Source: Paraburkholderia sp. BL23I1N1 (GTDB lineage: Bacteria > Pseudomonadota > Gammaproteobacteria > Burkholderiales > Burkholderiaceae). Taken from it: a stretch of DNA of 64,000 nucleotides. Positions 45,532-53,655 of the stretch are shown one piece after another (positions within the stretch are counted from its first letter, which is position 1; every line of letters begins with the position of its first letter). Location: positions 1,736,001-1,800,000 of the forward strand of contig NZ_RAPV01000001.1 in assembly GCF_003610295.1 (NCBI RefSeq). Reading direction: 5' to 3'. Position numbers and translations under genes: made by a program. The notes beneath the pieces are model-generated. The model was not told the origin of the DNA, searched no databases, and was given only the letters and a program-made list of their open reading frames with translations.

Positions 45532-47829
45532 CTATTCCTGATTCACCAGCTGTCGTGCGAGGGCGACCTCGATGCTTTCGCCGCCCTGATTCAGGATGTC
45601 GAGACCGGATTCCGGCATGTCACCGGAAGTGGATTGCGAGACGGCAATCTTCTGCCCCATCAGTTTCAGACACCGCATCTGGGCGGTGCCCTCGTACCCG
45701 AGAAAACGCACCGTGACGTCGAGCGTCTGACCAATCCGCCAGCTGCGGCGTGCCGCCTGTTGCAACGTATAGACGTTGTAGCCCGACTGAAGAAAAGCGA
45801 TCGTCGGGAATTCGAGCAGATCTAGACCGGTCTTGACCAGCTCCGGGTTTGTGATGATGACCTCGGCGCCGCGTTCGAGCTGGTCCGCGACCCAGTCCTC
45901 GCGTTTTTCAGCAGCGACGCTGGCACGAAGAACGGATGCCCTGACACCGACCGCATCAAAAAGGTTTTTCAGGCGTACCGACGTATCCCGCGTGCCGGTA
46001 TAGGTCGTATAGACGAGCGTGCGCCGCCGATTGAGCAGTTCACCGCGCACGAGTCGCAGCAGCGCTTCTTCCTTGGGACCCGGTTCATCGTCACGCAGCA
46101 ATGCGGGCACGCTGGCGAGGATGCGCTTCGTGCGCGGATGACGGACGAGTTCGGGCCGAAAACAGCATTCCGGCCATGCGAGTAGCGCATTAAGCACCAC
46201 ACCGAGCAGACTCTTGTCGCCGCAGCGTAACGCGGCGCGCAGTTCCAACGTCAGCGTCGATTCGAGTGCACGATAGGCGGCCGCCATTTCGTCGGTCATC
46301 GCGACCGGGAGCAGCGATTCGTCGTAGGGTGGCAAGACGTTCTGGCCGATCTGCGAGAGCTTAAGAAAGGCCGTATAGGGCACGACGTACCGCATGATGC
46401 CCTTGGGGCCGAAGCCCGGGCCCTTCACCGTCGAGACGCTCTTCCGGTCGCCCTTCGCCGTGCGGTGCGACCCTTCATCGACCTGCCTGTGAATATCGAT
46501 GAGCACGCCATGCTCGCGCATGAAGGCCATGGTCGCCGCTGCCATTGAGCCGTTGCTGTTGTAATTGAACCCGTCGTCGATCAGCATGGCGGGGTGCAGG
46601 CGATAGAGCAGGTGATAGAGGTCATCGGCGTAACCACCCATCAGTGTGCCGGTGAGCAGCAACGTTTTCGAGGCCTTGCGGGCCAGCACACCCATGGCCT
46701 GTCCCTGCGCAGAATTTTCGTTCTTGTATTCGTGGCCTTCGTCTGCGATCAGCAAGCCGAAGTAGCCCTGGGGAAGATAGCGTTTGATGAACTCCGAGGC
46801 CTGATAGCCGCCCTGTCCGAACGAGATTTCAGTGTGGGCGAGGGCACGTTCCATGCGCTTCGCCTGCCGGTCCGAGAAAACGAGCTCACCGCTGTCGTCC
46901 ATCAGATTGATGAACTCGTACAGATTATCCTGCAGCATGTCGGCCAGCATCGATTCGCCAAAGCGCGAGAGCAGCCGCTCGGCGGTTTTCTCGCCGACGG
47001 TTGGCATCTGCAACAGCGCGCCTTTCACCAGCTCGCGCATTGTTCGTGTGCCCTGGCCTTTTGGCGCGAGGGTCCACAGCCGTTCGCCGCAACTGCAGGC
47101 ACGGCGCTTTTCGTTGAGTGCTGGCCGCGCCAGGGCGGGCGTCATTGGATTGCCGTCCTCATCGCAAACGAATTCGCCGCAGCGGGGGCAGCAGGCAAAG
47201 ACGCGGGTGACCGCGTCGGTTTCCATGTCGAGCGTGGCGACGCGATGGGCAAAGGCCGGCTTCCAGTCGAAACCCATGCGCATGCGCACGCGACCGAGAA
47301 TGAAAAACTCCGGCACGGCCGGCTTCGAACGCATGACACGCAGCTGAAGCAGCTTGCGTAACGTGTCAGGGCCGTTGAGAATCCAGACGCGTGCGCCCGG
47401 CACCGTCGTTCTGATTTCGCGTCGCCACTTGTAGACGAGGTGCGGTGGCGCGATGACCAGTGTGCGCGGATAACCGGCGTGATGCAGCAGGACTGCGACG
47501 CCGATCCCCATCAAGGTCTTTCCCGTGCCCATTTCGGCATTGATGACGCCGCCTGGCGCCTGCTGCGTGAGCAGCGTCGTGATCGCATGGATGACTTCGC
47601 GTTGCGCGGGAAATGGTTGACGCGAAAGTTCATTGAGCAATGCGTCCCAGCGTGGTGGTCGGTGGCCGTCATAGATCGACGGATTCTGCTGGCGGACGGC
47701 GTCCAGCAGGCCGGCTCCAAAGTTCGCGATAAAGTCCGGTAGCGCGATCACGTCTCGAGACTGATCGCCGGGCACCAAATCTTCATCAATGGCGTTGCTA
47801 TCGACGACAGCGGGTTGCAGATCTTCCAT
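45532..47829 (-). CDS. SNF2-type DEAD/DEAH helicase of the element
   Basis: 765 residues. Helicase motifs: Walker A NAEMGTGKTLMGIGVA, a DEGH box in LLIADEGHEYKNE, motif III in LLLTGTLMGG, and motif VI QQAARRSWRIGQTLDV with its paired arginines. A zinc-ribbon insert lies near residues 215-250 (CCPRCGEFVCDEDG and ACSCGERLW). Motif VI and the overall layout place it in the SNF2/RapA group. Such genes accompany DUF6094 and DUF3275 genes in PFGI-1-type elements. It probably remodels DNA-protein complexes in replication or transfer. Its transcript begins with a hairpin leader (47868-47887). Confidence 0.85.
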   Translation of the reverse strand: MEDLQPAVVDSNAIDEDLVPGDQSRDVIALPDFIANFGAGLLDAVRQQNPSIYDGHRPPRWDALLNELSRQPFPAQREVIHAITTLLTQQAPGGVINAEMGTGKTLMGIGVAVLLHHAGYPRTLVIAPPHLVYKWRREIRTTVPGARVWILNGPDTLRKLLQLRVMRSKPAVPEFFILGRVRMRMGFDWKPAFAHRVATLDMETDAVTRVFACCPRCGEFVCDEDGNPMTPALARPALNEKRRACSCGERLWTLAPKGQGTRTMRELVKGALLQMPTVGEKTAERLLSRFGESMLADMLQDNLYEFINLMDDSGELVFSDRQAKRMERALAHTEISFGQGGYQASEFIKRYLPQGYFGLLIADEGHEYKNENSAQGQAMGVLARKASKTLLLTGTLMGGYADDLYHLLYRLHPAMLIDDGFNYNSNGSMAAATMAFMREHGVLIDIHRQVDEGSHRTAKGDRKSVSTVKGPGFGPKGIMRYVVPYTAFLKLSQIGQNVLPPYDESLLPVAMTDEMAAAYRALESTLTLELRAALRCGDKSLLGVVLNALLAWPECCFRPELVRHPRTKRILASVPALLRDDEPGPKEEALLRLVRGELLNRRRTLVYTTYTGTRDTSVRLKNLFDAVGVRASVLRASVAAEKREDWVADQLERGAEVIITNPELVKTGLDLLEFPTIAFLQSGYNVYTLQQAARRSWRIGQTLDVTVRFLGYEGTAQMRCLKLMGQKIAVSQSTSGDMPESGLDILNQGGESIEVALARQLVNQE

Positions 47830-47867
47830 GATGCGTCTCCATAAGACGCGGGTCGCACGTTTCCCTG

Positions 47868-47887
47868 GCGGGATGCGTGAGTCCCGC
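47868..47887 (-). promoter_or_regulatory. Leader hairpin L1 (helicase gene)
   Basis: GCGGGA/TCCCGC six-bp stem, eight-base loop, 39 bases before the ATG. Followed on the minus strand by CCAGGG and a second CCCGC that could compete for pairing with GCGGG. Confidence 0.7.
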
Positions 47888-47962
47888 AGGTTGGGGTGAA
47901 TGTAGAGAGCCGCGGATGCGGCTTGTGCGGTCTGAACCAGCGTTAGTGCGTGTTAGTGCGCG

Positions 47963-48574
47963 TTAGTCGAGCGTGAGCATGCCGCTGCTGACGAAATCCG
48001 AAATGGCCTTCCCGAATGTGTCGCGGAGCGTGACCCGCGAAGCGTGGATGCGCCCGACAGGCGCATAAGGTGTGTTGCCGAGATGGCTGACGAGCTGAGC
48101 GCCAAGTGCGTCGAGCACCGGCGTACGCCAAGGCGGCAGCAGCGGTATTGGACTGAGATGTTCGATCAGCGACCAGACGCGGGCCTGAAGGGACTCGTCG
48201 TCGTGCGCCTGTGTGTCGCGATCAACCAGCAACCATGCCGAACCAGCGGCTTTCGATGGGTTGAGGAGCGACTCGTCATAAATCCAGGTATGGACAAGGT
48301 TCCCGAACAGGTTGTCTTTCGGCAGGCGGCCGCTGTACTTGTCGAGCCGCCGCGGGTCGCCGATAGGGATGACCGCAACCGGCTGGCTGCTGTGTGGATC
48401 AAGCAGCGTGAGCTGCCGGATGCCGCCTTCCTGGATACCCAGGTGCAGCGAGGCATAGAGCTGCTGAACGGCGCCATCGCGTCCGAAGGCCGAGACGAAG
48501 GTGAGTTCGCCATCGGGTGCACGTACGCAGGCATCGACGAAGATGTCCTGCAGTTCCTTGATGGGATACAGCAT
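47963..48574 (-). CDS. Integrative-element protein of unknown function (203 aa)
   Basis: MLYPIKELQDIFVDACVRAP begins a soluble protein with GIRQLTLLDPHSSQPVAVIP and NLVHTWIYDESLLNPSKAAG. The C-terminal part ends TFGKAISDFVSSGMLTLD. No known motif recognised. It lies between the helicase and a second unknown gene and has its own leader hairpin, which groups it with the other element genes. Confidence 0.68.
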   Translation of the reverse strand: MLYPIKELQDIFVDACVRAPDGELTFVSAFGRDGAVQQLYASLHLGIQEGGIRQLTLLDPHSSQPVAVIPIGDPRRLDKYSGRLPKDNLFGNLVHTWIYDESLLNPSKAAGSAWLLVDRDTQAHDDESLQARVWSLIEHLSPIPLLPPWRTPVLDALGAQLVSHLGNTPYAPVGRIHASRVTLRDTFGKAISDFVSSGMLTLD

Positions 48575-48603
48575 GAGGGCGCTCCAGTCTGAATGTCCGG
48601 CGC

Positions 48604-48630
48604 ACCCGCCGGGTGCAGACCCGGGCGGGT
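48604..48630 (-). promoter_or_regulatory. Leader hairpin L2 (203-aa gene)
   Basis: ACCCGCC pairs with GGCGGGT and an inner GGGT with ACCC, interrupted by a single bulged G. It lies 30 bases before the ATG; this is the longest stem of the group. Confidence 0.7.
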
Positions 48631-48850
48631 TGAGGAAGATTCCGGGGCTTCGCGAACGAAGCCGCAGCCGCGCAGACGAAGGCGCCGGAAGAAAGCTGCG
48701 GGTGATACGAAGGGTGTCGCGTCACGGGCGACGACGGATCTGCTGCCGGCAGATCAGCGGGATCGCTTTCCCCGAACGTCGTGTGGGACTCTCCGGGAAA
48801 GCGCCCCTTTCGAGGGGCGCGCAGGTATGTTCGAAAAATGGGCTCGTGCG

Positions 48851-49303
48851 TCAGCAGGCATGGAGCCTTTCCAGCAATACACGCAGTTCGCGCGCCTGTT
48901 CGGCGGTGACCGTCATCGGCACAAGGGTATCGGGATGCCACGCTTCGATCGCCGCTGCGAGCGGTAGCCGTCGGTCGGCAAGTCGTGCGAACGCGAGCAG
49001 CCGATGCGCGGCTGCATGCAATCTTGCGGCGCGTACCGACACATCGGCGGCCGGCCACGTTGCGACGGACGTGGCGTCGAAGTTGAGGACCTGACCATCA
49101 AGCTCTTCGTAGTCGTCGTAGAGCAGTGGTATGTCCGGCGTATCGTCCCACAATGTTCCGGCGTCGAAGGCCGCACGTGCGATGGCACAGGCGGCATCGG
49201 CGCTGGCGGCCCGAACGCCGACGACGACGCGGTGGCTATGGTCAAGACTGTAGCCGACCATGAAGGCGGGCAATGGCTGCCTCCGGAGGCTCGTATCATT
49301 CAT
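48851..49303 (-). CDS. Integrative-element protein of unknown function (150 aa)
   Basis: MNDTSLRRQPLPAFMVGYSL, then HSHRVVVGVRAASADAACAI, then PLLYDDYEELDGQVLNFDAT. The last part is helical, ending ARELRVLLERLHAC. No motif recognised. It precedes the methyltransferase-like gene's 3' end and carries its own leader hairpin. Confidence 0.62.
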   Translation of the reverse strand: MNDTSLRRQPLPAFMVGYSLDHSHRVVVGVRAASADAACAIARAAFDAGTLWDDTPDIPLLYDDYEELDGQVLNFDATSVATWPAADVSVRAARLHAAAHRLLAFARLADRRLPLAAAIEAWHPDTLVPMTVTAEQARELRVLLERLHAC

Positions 49304-49337
49304 GATGTCGTGTCCGTGAAGTGCGGATCCCGCCCCT

Positions 49338-49354
49338 GCGGGGCGTTGCCCCGC
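49338..49354 (-). promoter_or_regulatory. Leader hairpin L3 (150-aa gene)
   Basis: GCGGGGC/GCCCCGC seven-bp stem with a three-base loop, 35 bases before the ATG. It lies between the 150-aa gene start and the stop of the DUF6094 gene. Confidence 0.7.
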
Positions 49355-49377
49355 GGGTTTGATGAAGATGATCCAGG

Positions 49378-50484
49378 TTAGCGGATCGTGACAATCCGGC
49401 CGAGGTTAGGGCCGGGGGTGAAGTCGATGCCCGCGATCGTCGGAACAAACCGGTCGCGCATCAGGATCGTGGTCCGGATTTCGCCCTTGTCGGTTTCCTC
49501 GATCTGGACTTCCTGCTCCTTCTGCTTGATGGTGTCGCCGCGGATCAACAGGCGCGTGCCGTCGGCGCCCGTCACCACACCTGTGATCTGCCCGGCTGCA
49601 AGCGCGAGCGCGAGATGCCAGTCGGACAGATCACGTAGTGGACGCCGCGGCGTGACAGCCTTCGCCGCAAACATCGTGGCGAACTGTGGCCAGAGCGTGG
49701 CGTGCTTCAGGCGCTGCAACTCTTGTTCGAGCTGCGGCGCGTCGATCCGTGCCGACATGAAAGCGTATTCGCCGGCCATCGAAGGGATGCGATACGGCTC
49801 GGCCGTCCAGCTTTGCGGCAGCTCAGATGGCAGTTCGCCCTCATGGATGCAGGCCAGGCGCGCGGCCAGTGCGGCGTCGACCCCATCCGCCCGGCGCTTG
49901 ACGCCGACAAGCACAAGCTGCCTGAACGTCTGGTCGGGCGCGAGGAACACCTGGACCTGTGTGAAGTTGCGGGCAATCATCGTGGCGAACTCGCGGTCCA
50001 TCACGTAATGCGGCACGATCAGGACCAGCACGCCGCCAAATGTGAGCCAGGGGACCGTCCTGAGGTAGAAGATCTTCTCGAGACGATCCGGCTGGCGTTC
50101 GCCCGTCTGTGCCTTGTCAGATACGACATCACCGTACGGTGGATTGAGGAGTAGCAGTCCCATGCTACGGGCCGTGATGAACATGTCGTGAACGTCAGTG
50201 TGCGCAACCGTATCGAGCACTTCCTTCGCGTGCCACGCACGCTCGCGGTCGTACTCAACACCAAAGGCGCGAACCCTATCGGGCGTCGTGGAGCGCGCAA
50301 CGAGCGAAGCCCTCAGTTCCTGCAGCGCGGCGCCTTCACCGCAGCAGGGATCGAGCAGTCGCGAGGGACGGTCGGGGTCGGCCAGCGCGAGTGCCGGCAT
50401 GATGCGCGCGAGTGTGACGGCGTCGGTCGGAAAGTACCCGTTCTTCACAAAATTTCGCGCTAGACGAGGAAAGATCAGGGCCAT
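49378..50484 (-). CDS. DUF6094-type DNA methyltransferase-like protein
   Basis: 368 residues. A Rossmann-like SAM fold with motif I LLDPCCGEGAALQEL and the amino-methyltransferase motif IV LLLNPPYGDVVS, followed by a helical domain. NPPY is the catalytic motif of N6-adenine DNA methyltransferases. The last 120 residues (AGQITGVVTGADGTRLLIRG) form a beta-rich tail. AGGAG before the start at 50484. DUF6094 genes recur beside helicase and DUF3275 genes in PFGI-1 elements. It may modify the element against host restriction, together with KlcA, but activity is inferred only from motifs. Confidence 0.82.
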   Translation of the reverse strand: MALIFPRLARNFVKNGYFPTDAVTLARIMPALALADPDRPSRLLDPCCGEGAALQELRASLVARSTTPDRVRAFGVEYDRERAWHAKEVLDTVAHTDVHDMFITARSMGLLLLNPPYGDVVSDKAQTGERQPDRLEKIFYLRTVPWLTFGGVLVLIVPHYVMDREFATMIARNFTQVQVFLAPDQTFRQLVLVGVKRRADGVDAALAARLACIHEGELPSELPQSWTAEPYRIPSMAGEYAFMSARIDAPQLEQELQRLKHATLWPQFATMFAAKAVTPRRPLRDLSDWHLALALAAGQITGVVTGADGTRLLIRGDTIKQKEQEVQIEETDKGEIRTTILMRDRFVPTIAGIDFTPGPNLGRIVTIR

Positions 50485-50505
50485 ACGAATCTCCTGTGGG
50501 TCACG

Positions 50506-50536
50506 GGTGTGCCGGAGCGTGGAACCCTGGCACACC
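50506..50536 (-). promoter_or_regulatory. Leader hairpin L4 (DUF6094 gene)
   Basis: GGTGTGCC/GGCACACC eight-bp stem with a 15-base loop, 22 bases before the ATG. Its arm sequence departs from the GCGGG type, but place and size fit the series. Confidence 0.6.
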
Positions 50537-50551
50537 GAAGGTGGATCGGAA

Positions 50552-51112
50552 TCAGGCCTTCAGCCAGGTCTGGGTAGACGCCTGGAAGGCGTAGCCAAAT
50601 GCGCGAAGCTGGTCGCGCTGTTGACGGAACACGCCGCGATCGACGGTCGGATCAAGCTTCACCGGCTCGCCGGCGACGATCGCATCGGCTAGGTCGGTTC
50701 CGAAGAGATCGGGCAGATACAGCTCACCAGCATCATTGCCCGTCTGCGCGGCTGCGGGCGCTTCTTCCGCGTGGGCGGGGCGAGGAGCGGCCGGTACGCG
50801 TTCCTCGTCGACGGGGTCCGGCTCCGTCGAGGCGGACTCGCGCCCTGTCTCGCTGAACGGTTCGTCGTTGTCCAGTTGCACGTCGGCGAGCTTCGCGCGG
50901 ATTTCGACGGTGACCTTGCCGTACCACACGTAGCTGTGCGGATAGATTTTGTCGATCAGAAAGGTGCCGGTGTAGGCGCCGGGTTCGAACTGCTCAAGCA
51001 GCTTGTCCTTAACCTTGAAGTCGCCGACGGACGTCGTCAGTTCGCCGACCTGGAAGGGGCCGTTGCTGCCCTTGATGGTGCGCACGTCAAGCGTGCCGGA
51101 AAGCGAAATCAT
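50552..51112 (-). CDS. DUF3275-family element protein
   Basis: 186 residues. MISLSGTLDVRTIKGSNGPF, then VGELTTSVGDFKVKDKLLEQ and FEPGAYTGTFLIDKIYPHSY form the conserved N-terminal beta domain of DUF3275. A variable acidic/Ala-Pro linker follows, then a conserved end (LFGTDLADAIVAGEPVKLDP). GGAGG five bases upstream fixes the start at 51112. Function unknown; the family is a regular partner of PFGI-1-type replication genes. Confidence 0.8.
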   Translation of the reverse strand: MISLSGTLDVRTIKGSNGPFQVGELTTSVGDFKVKDKLLEQFEPGAYTGTFLIDKIYPHSYVWYGKVTVEIRAKLADVQLDNDEPFSETGRESASTEPDPVDEERVPAAPRPAHAEEAPAAAQTGNDAGELYLPDLFGTDLADAIVAGEPVKLDPTVDRGVFRQQRDQLRAFGYAFQASTQTWLKA

Positions 51113-51146
51113 GATGCCTCCACGGAGTGAGGCGGGACCCTCCCTG

Positions 51147-51164
51147 GCGGGCATGGTGTCCCGC
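51147..51164 (-). promoter_or_regulatory. Leader hairpin L5 (DUF3275 gene)
   Basis: GCGGG/CCCGC stem with an eight-base loop, 35 bases before the ATG. The flanks CCAAACC and CCAGGG match leader L1 closely, which shows common origin. Confidence 0.72.
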
Positions 51165-51389
51165 GGTTTGGGAAAGATCGTGCGGACAGACGGCCGCTGC
51201 GCGGTAAGCACAGCGGCACAGCCGAACCGCCGAGCGAAACATTGCAGGCCCTGCTGACAGGTTTTGCCGATAGGGCGATGCGCAACCGGCGCGGACAGGC
51301 CGCAGTCATGTTCATTTCCGCAAGCTCATGGACGGAAACTTCCGGCAGGTAGCGCAGGGAGCGCGACGCGTCATGACGGCGTTGATGCA

Positions 51390-51938
51390 TCAGCCTGCGT
51401 GTTGCGGGCCGCACGCGTCGGCGCTGCGCTGCCCGACGATATGACGGAACAGACGTGGCGGAAACCTGAACAGTCGCCCGCCGCTTTCGACGATCCACGA
51501 GCGATGGTGTCGACTCACGACGACAGCCTCCTTTATCGACAGGCCGCTGAGTGTGAGCACATCGCCTGGCGCGAGCGGGCGTGAGTGTGCCCGTGAGCGT
51601 GCCGTATGCCATGCGCGAACCTGCTCGCGCCATGCGGGCGCCACGGGCGGGACCATGTCGAGATAGGCGAGCGGGCAGGAGTAGTAAAGCGGTTCCATCT
51701 CCTCGCACATATCCTTGTTTCCCCAGCCTGCGCAGGTTTTGTCCCATGCGAGCAGGTCGCAGCCGATGAAACGCATTGGTGCAACGCCCGCGCGTTCAAT
51801 TTCCCAGACGGTCCACAGTACGTTGCCACTGGTGCAGTGACGAAGGCAGCGACGTGTCAAGCCGTCATGCTCCTCGTCACCTGTCCGGCGAGCGATCAAC
51901 TGCGCACGCGTCTGTCCATGACCAAACAGCCATCCCAT
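51390..51938 (-). CDS. DUF6927-like protein
   Basis: 182 residues. MGWLFGHGQTRAQLIARRTG is the typical opening of these plasmid-borne proteins, followed by ERAGVAPMRFIGCDLLAWDK and GWGNKDMCEEMEPLYYSCPL, with several Cys and Trp. The C-terminal half contains APGDVLTLSGLSIKEAVVVS. GAGGA precedes the start. Function unknown. Confidence 0.72.
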   Translation of the reverse strand: MGWLFGHGQTRAQLIARRTGDEEHDGLTRRCLRHCTSGNVLWTVWEIERAGVAPMRFIGCDLLAWDKTCAGWGNKDMCEEMEPLYYSCPLAYLDMVPPVAPAWREQVRAWHTARSRAHSRPLAPGDVLTLSGLSIKEAVVVSRHHRSWIVESGGRLFRFPPRLFRHIVGQRSADACGPQHAG

Positions 51939-51977
51939 GATGGTCCTCGCAAGGTGAGGCGAGGCATCGTTCCCGGG

Positions 51978-51994
51978 GCGGGGCGATGCCCCGC
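51978..51994 (-). promoter_or_regulatory. Leader hairpin L6 (DUF6927 gene)
   Basis: GCGGGGC/GCCCCGC seven-bp stem with a three-base loop, 40 bases before the ATG. Confidence 0.72.
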
Positions 51995-52060
51995 GGGGAA
52001 GCACCGCTGATGCGGTGCAGATGATGGAAAAAAGTGAAAACGGCGACCGTGATGCCGGCG

Positions 52061-52660
52061 TCACACGCGCCGCTGCGCGCGAAGATCGCGACCCGTCGCA
52101 GTACGAACGGCGCTGATGATGAACACGGTCCAGTCGGCGAAGTAGCGGCCATCGAAGACGATGGCTCCTGAGTTGAACATGAGCGGGATTGGCATCACGA
52201 TCTTTGCGGCCGGAACCTCGCCATCCGGCCCGGCGACGTACGCCGTGTCGGGGAAGAACAGGCGCGCTTCGAACGGATCGAGAAAGTCAAGTTCGACATC
52301 GCGGGCCCTGATCGTGTGGCAATAGCGCAGTCTGCCGATTAGCGGTCCGTCAAACCCGTCGACAAGCGAGGATCCGAGCGGATCGTCGCGCCCGTTGAAG
52401 AGGCCGAGATAGAGGCCGAGATAGAGGCCGGCGGAAAGACCGACGCTCCGGTTCGTGTAGCTCGGCAATATCCGCCCGTCACGGCACCGGAAAACCTGCT
52501 GCGAAGGATCGCCTTCGTCGACGGGCCGGTTCGCGGCGTGGGCAAGCGTCCCTGACGTTCGCGCGTGGTGTTTCGTTCGCACACCCGGCCAGTAGTGCAA
52601 TCCGACGTCGCGGGGCTTGTCGACGGATGCTTTGACGGCACGGCAGCTACAGTTTGACAT
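52061..52660 (-). CDS. Integrative-element protein of unknown function (199 aa)
   Basis: MSNCSCRAVKASVDKPRDVG begins a Cys-containing N-terminus. The middle reads GLSAGLYLGLYLGLFNGRDD, encoded by a perfect 12-bp tandem repeat. The end (FEARLFFPDTAYVAGPDGEV, then FADWTVFIISAVRTATGRDL) looks conserved. GGAG six bases before the start at 52660. No family recognised. Confidence 0.6.
   Translation of the reverse strand: MSNCSCRAVKASVDKPRDVGLHYWPGVRTKHHARTSGTLAHAANRPVDEGDPSQQVFRCRDGRILPSYTNRSVGLSAGLYLGLYLGLFNGRDDPLGSSLVDGFDGPLIGRLRYCHTIRARDVELDFLDPFEARLFFPDTAYVAGPDGEVPAAKIVMPIPLMFNSGAIVFDGRYFADWTVFIISAVRTATGRDLRAQRRV
52401..52424. repeat. 12-bp perfect tandem repeat in an unknown gene
   Basis: aggccgagatag occurs twice, followed by a partial third copy (to 52430). 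It adds LGLY units to the leftward protein, probably by slippage. Confidence 0.85.
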
Positions 52661-52696
52661 GGGCATCTCCGTGATGAGTCGCGGAGACGCGCCCCA

Positions 52697-52712
52697 GCGG
52701 GATGCGTTCCGC
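52697..52712 (-). promoter_or_regulatory. Leader hairpin L7 (199-aa gene)
   Basis: GCGGAA against TCCCGC in minus sense, five of six pairs, 37 bases before the ATG. The flank CACCCTGCGG and the downstream CGCGTCTCC match the other leaders. Confidence 0.62.
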
Positions 52713-52736
52713 AGGGTGTAAGAGAAAGGCAGGACG

Positions 52737-53156
52737 TCAGTCGATCGCCGCGAAGATTTCGCGGCTTTCCGCGTGAGACGGTACGAAGGCGAGCAGCCTG
52801 TGATAGAGGTCGGTGAAGCTTGCGTCTTCGGTCGACCACGCCATCGCATTCAGCGCGAACAGCGTGGCAACAATGCCTGCGGCATCGCTGCTCATCTCGC
52901 CGTCGTATCCGTTGCCGTCACAGGTGATGGCAAGCGGCCCATCCTTGCGCGGTGACATATAGAATGCGCCGTTGGACAGTTCGATGTAGTCCCAGAATCC
53001 ACCGTGATAGGTGTCGCATAGCGATGACATTGCGGTGTAGACAGCAACTTCCGCGCGGATCATGTGCCTGCCGAAATAGCGCGGCAGGATATCGATGCGG
53101 CGTTCATCAGGCACGATCGTGGCAGTGACGCCGTGTGTTTCGCTGGCTTGAGTCAT
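52737..53156 (-). CDS. klcA: Antirestriction protein, KlcA/ArdB family
   Basis: 139 residues, the full family length. RRIDILPRYFGRHMIRAEVA, then CDTYHGGFWDYIELSNGAFY, then GEMSSDAAGIVATLFALNA follow ArdB/KlcA closely, and the end ESREIFAAID is typical. These proteins protect incoming conjugative DNA from type I restriction enzymes without mimicking DNA. GGAG before the start at 53156. The family is common in leading regions of plasmids, which fits transfer of this element. Confidence 0.9.
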   Translation of the reverse strand: MTQASETHGVTATIVPDERRIDILPRYFGRHMIRAEVAVYTAMSSLCDTYHGGFWDYIELSNGAFYMSPRKDGPLAITCDGNGYDGEMSSDAAGIVATLFALNAMAWSTEDASFTDLYHRLLAFVPSHAESREIFAAID

Positions 53157-53193
53157 GACGTTCTCCGGAAAGACGCGGCGAACGGCTGCCCGG

Positions 53194-53213
53194 GCGGGGA
53201 AGCGCATCCCCGC
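53194..53213 (-). promoter_or_regulatory. Leader hairpin L8 (klcA)
   Basis: GCGGGGA/TCCCCGC seven-bp stem with a six-base loop, 38 bases before the klcA ATG. The flank CCAACCTTCGCGG matches L1. Confidence 0.72.
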
Positions 53214-53350
53214 GAAGGTTGGACAAGGTGAGGCCCGAAGGCGTGACAGGAGGTGATTCCGGAGCCCGCGTCACGTGACGTGGGAACAGCCGTGCAGACA
53301 GTGGCACCGGAAGCTGGCTGTAAAGGTGTCGCCTCGCGTGGCGACAGACG

Positions 53351-53370
53351 GGCCTGCAAGCTGGCAGGCC
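53351..53370. repeat. Inverted repeat A of a three-repeat cluster
   Basis: GGCCTGC, six-base loop, GCAGGCC. First of three consecutive inverted repeats between klcA and the STY4534-like gene. Confidence 0.75.
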
Positions 53371-53381
53371 GGCAGTGAAAC

Positions 53382-53445
53382 CGTCATGCGTCATTCGCTC
53401 TCATGCGTACTTTCATTGCAGGTGAGAAGCGAATGACGCATGACG
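53382..53445. repeat. 18-bp perfect inverted repeat B (candidate origin element)
   Basis: Arm CGTCATGCGTCATTCGCT (53382-53399) and its exact complement (53428-53445). CTC/GAG extend the stem inward across one bulged A, leaving about 20 bases between. This is by far the longest inverted repeat noticed outside the MITE. It lies 210 bp from the STY4534-like replication gene and 225 bp from klcA, a classic setting for an oriT or replication origin. Confidence 0.8.
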
Positions 53446-53468
53446 CCTGGCAGTTGAACCTGCCAGGC
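53445..53468. repeat. Inverted repeat C of the cluster
   Basis: GCCTGGCAG, loop TTGAAC, CTGCCAGGC: a perfect nine-bp stem that starts where repeat B ends. Confidence 0.8.
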
Positions 53469-53624
53469 GCGTGTCTGGGCCGGAGAAATCGTTCCGGCAC
53501 AAACGGCACGGCGTGCTCGGGCCACCGTGAACCCAGTGCGCATGGTGGTCGGCGCCGGCTTTCCCGGGCGTTTCGTGATACGTCGCCCGGGAAAACCGGC
53601 AGACCGGTCGTGCGTGGGAGAAGA

Positions 53625-53641
53625 CCCCCGCGAGGCGGGGG
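53625..53641 (-). terminator. Terminator-like hairpin after the STY4534-like gene
   Basis: CCCCCGC/GCGGGGG seven-bp stem with loop gag. On the minus strand it is followed by TCTTCTCCC, a weak T-rich tail, 15 bases after the gene stop. Confidence 0.6.
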
Positions 53642-53655
53642 ACGAGGGTTACGGT

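Larger units (their letters stand above)
53157..53655. other. 500-bp non-coding region between klcA and the STY4534-like gene
   Basis: Contains the klcA leader, three stacked inverted repeats (53351-53468), a further 100 bp with nothing recognised, and a terminator-like hairpin (53625-53641). No gene supported. It is the longest non-coding stretch of the right-hand module. Confidence 0.6.

Noticed and set aside
46594..47361. Rightward 255-codon frame over the helicase gene
   Set aside because: Antisense to the SNF2 helicase motifs; no start signal and no recognisable family.
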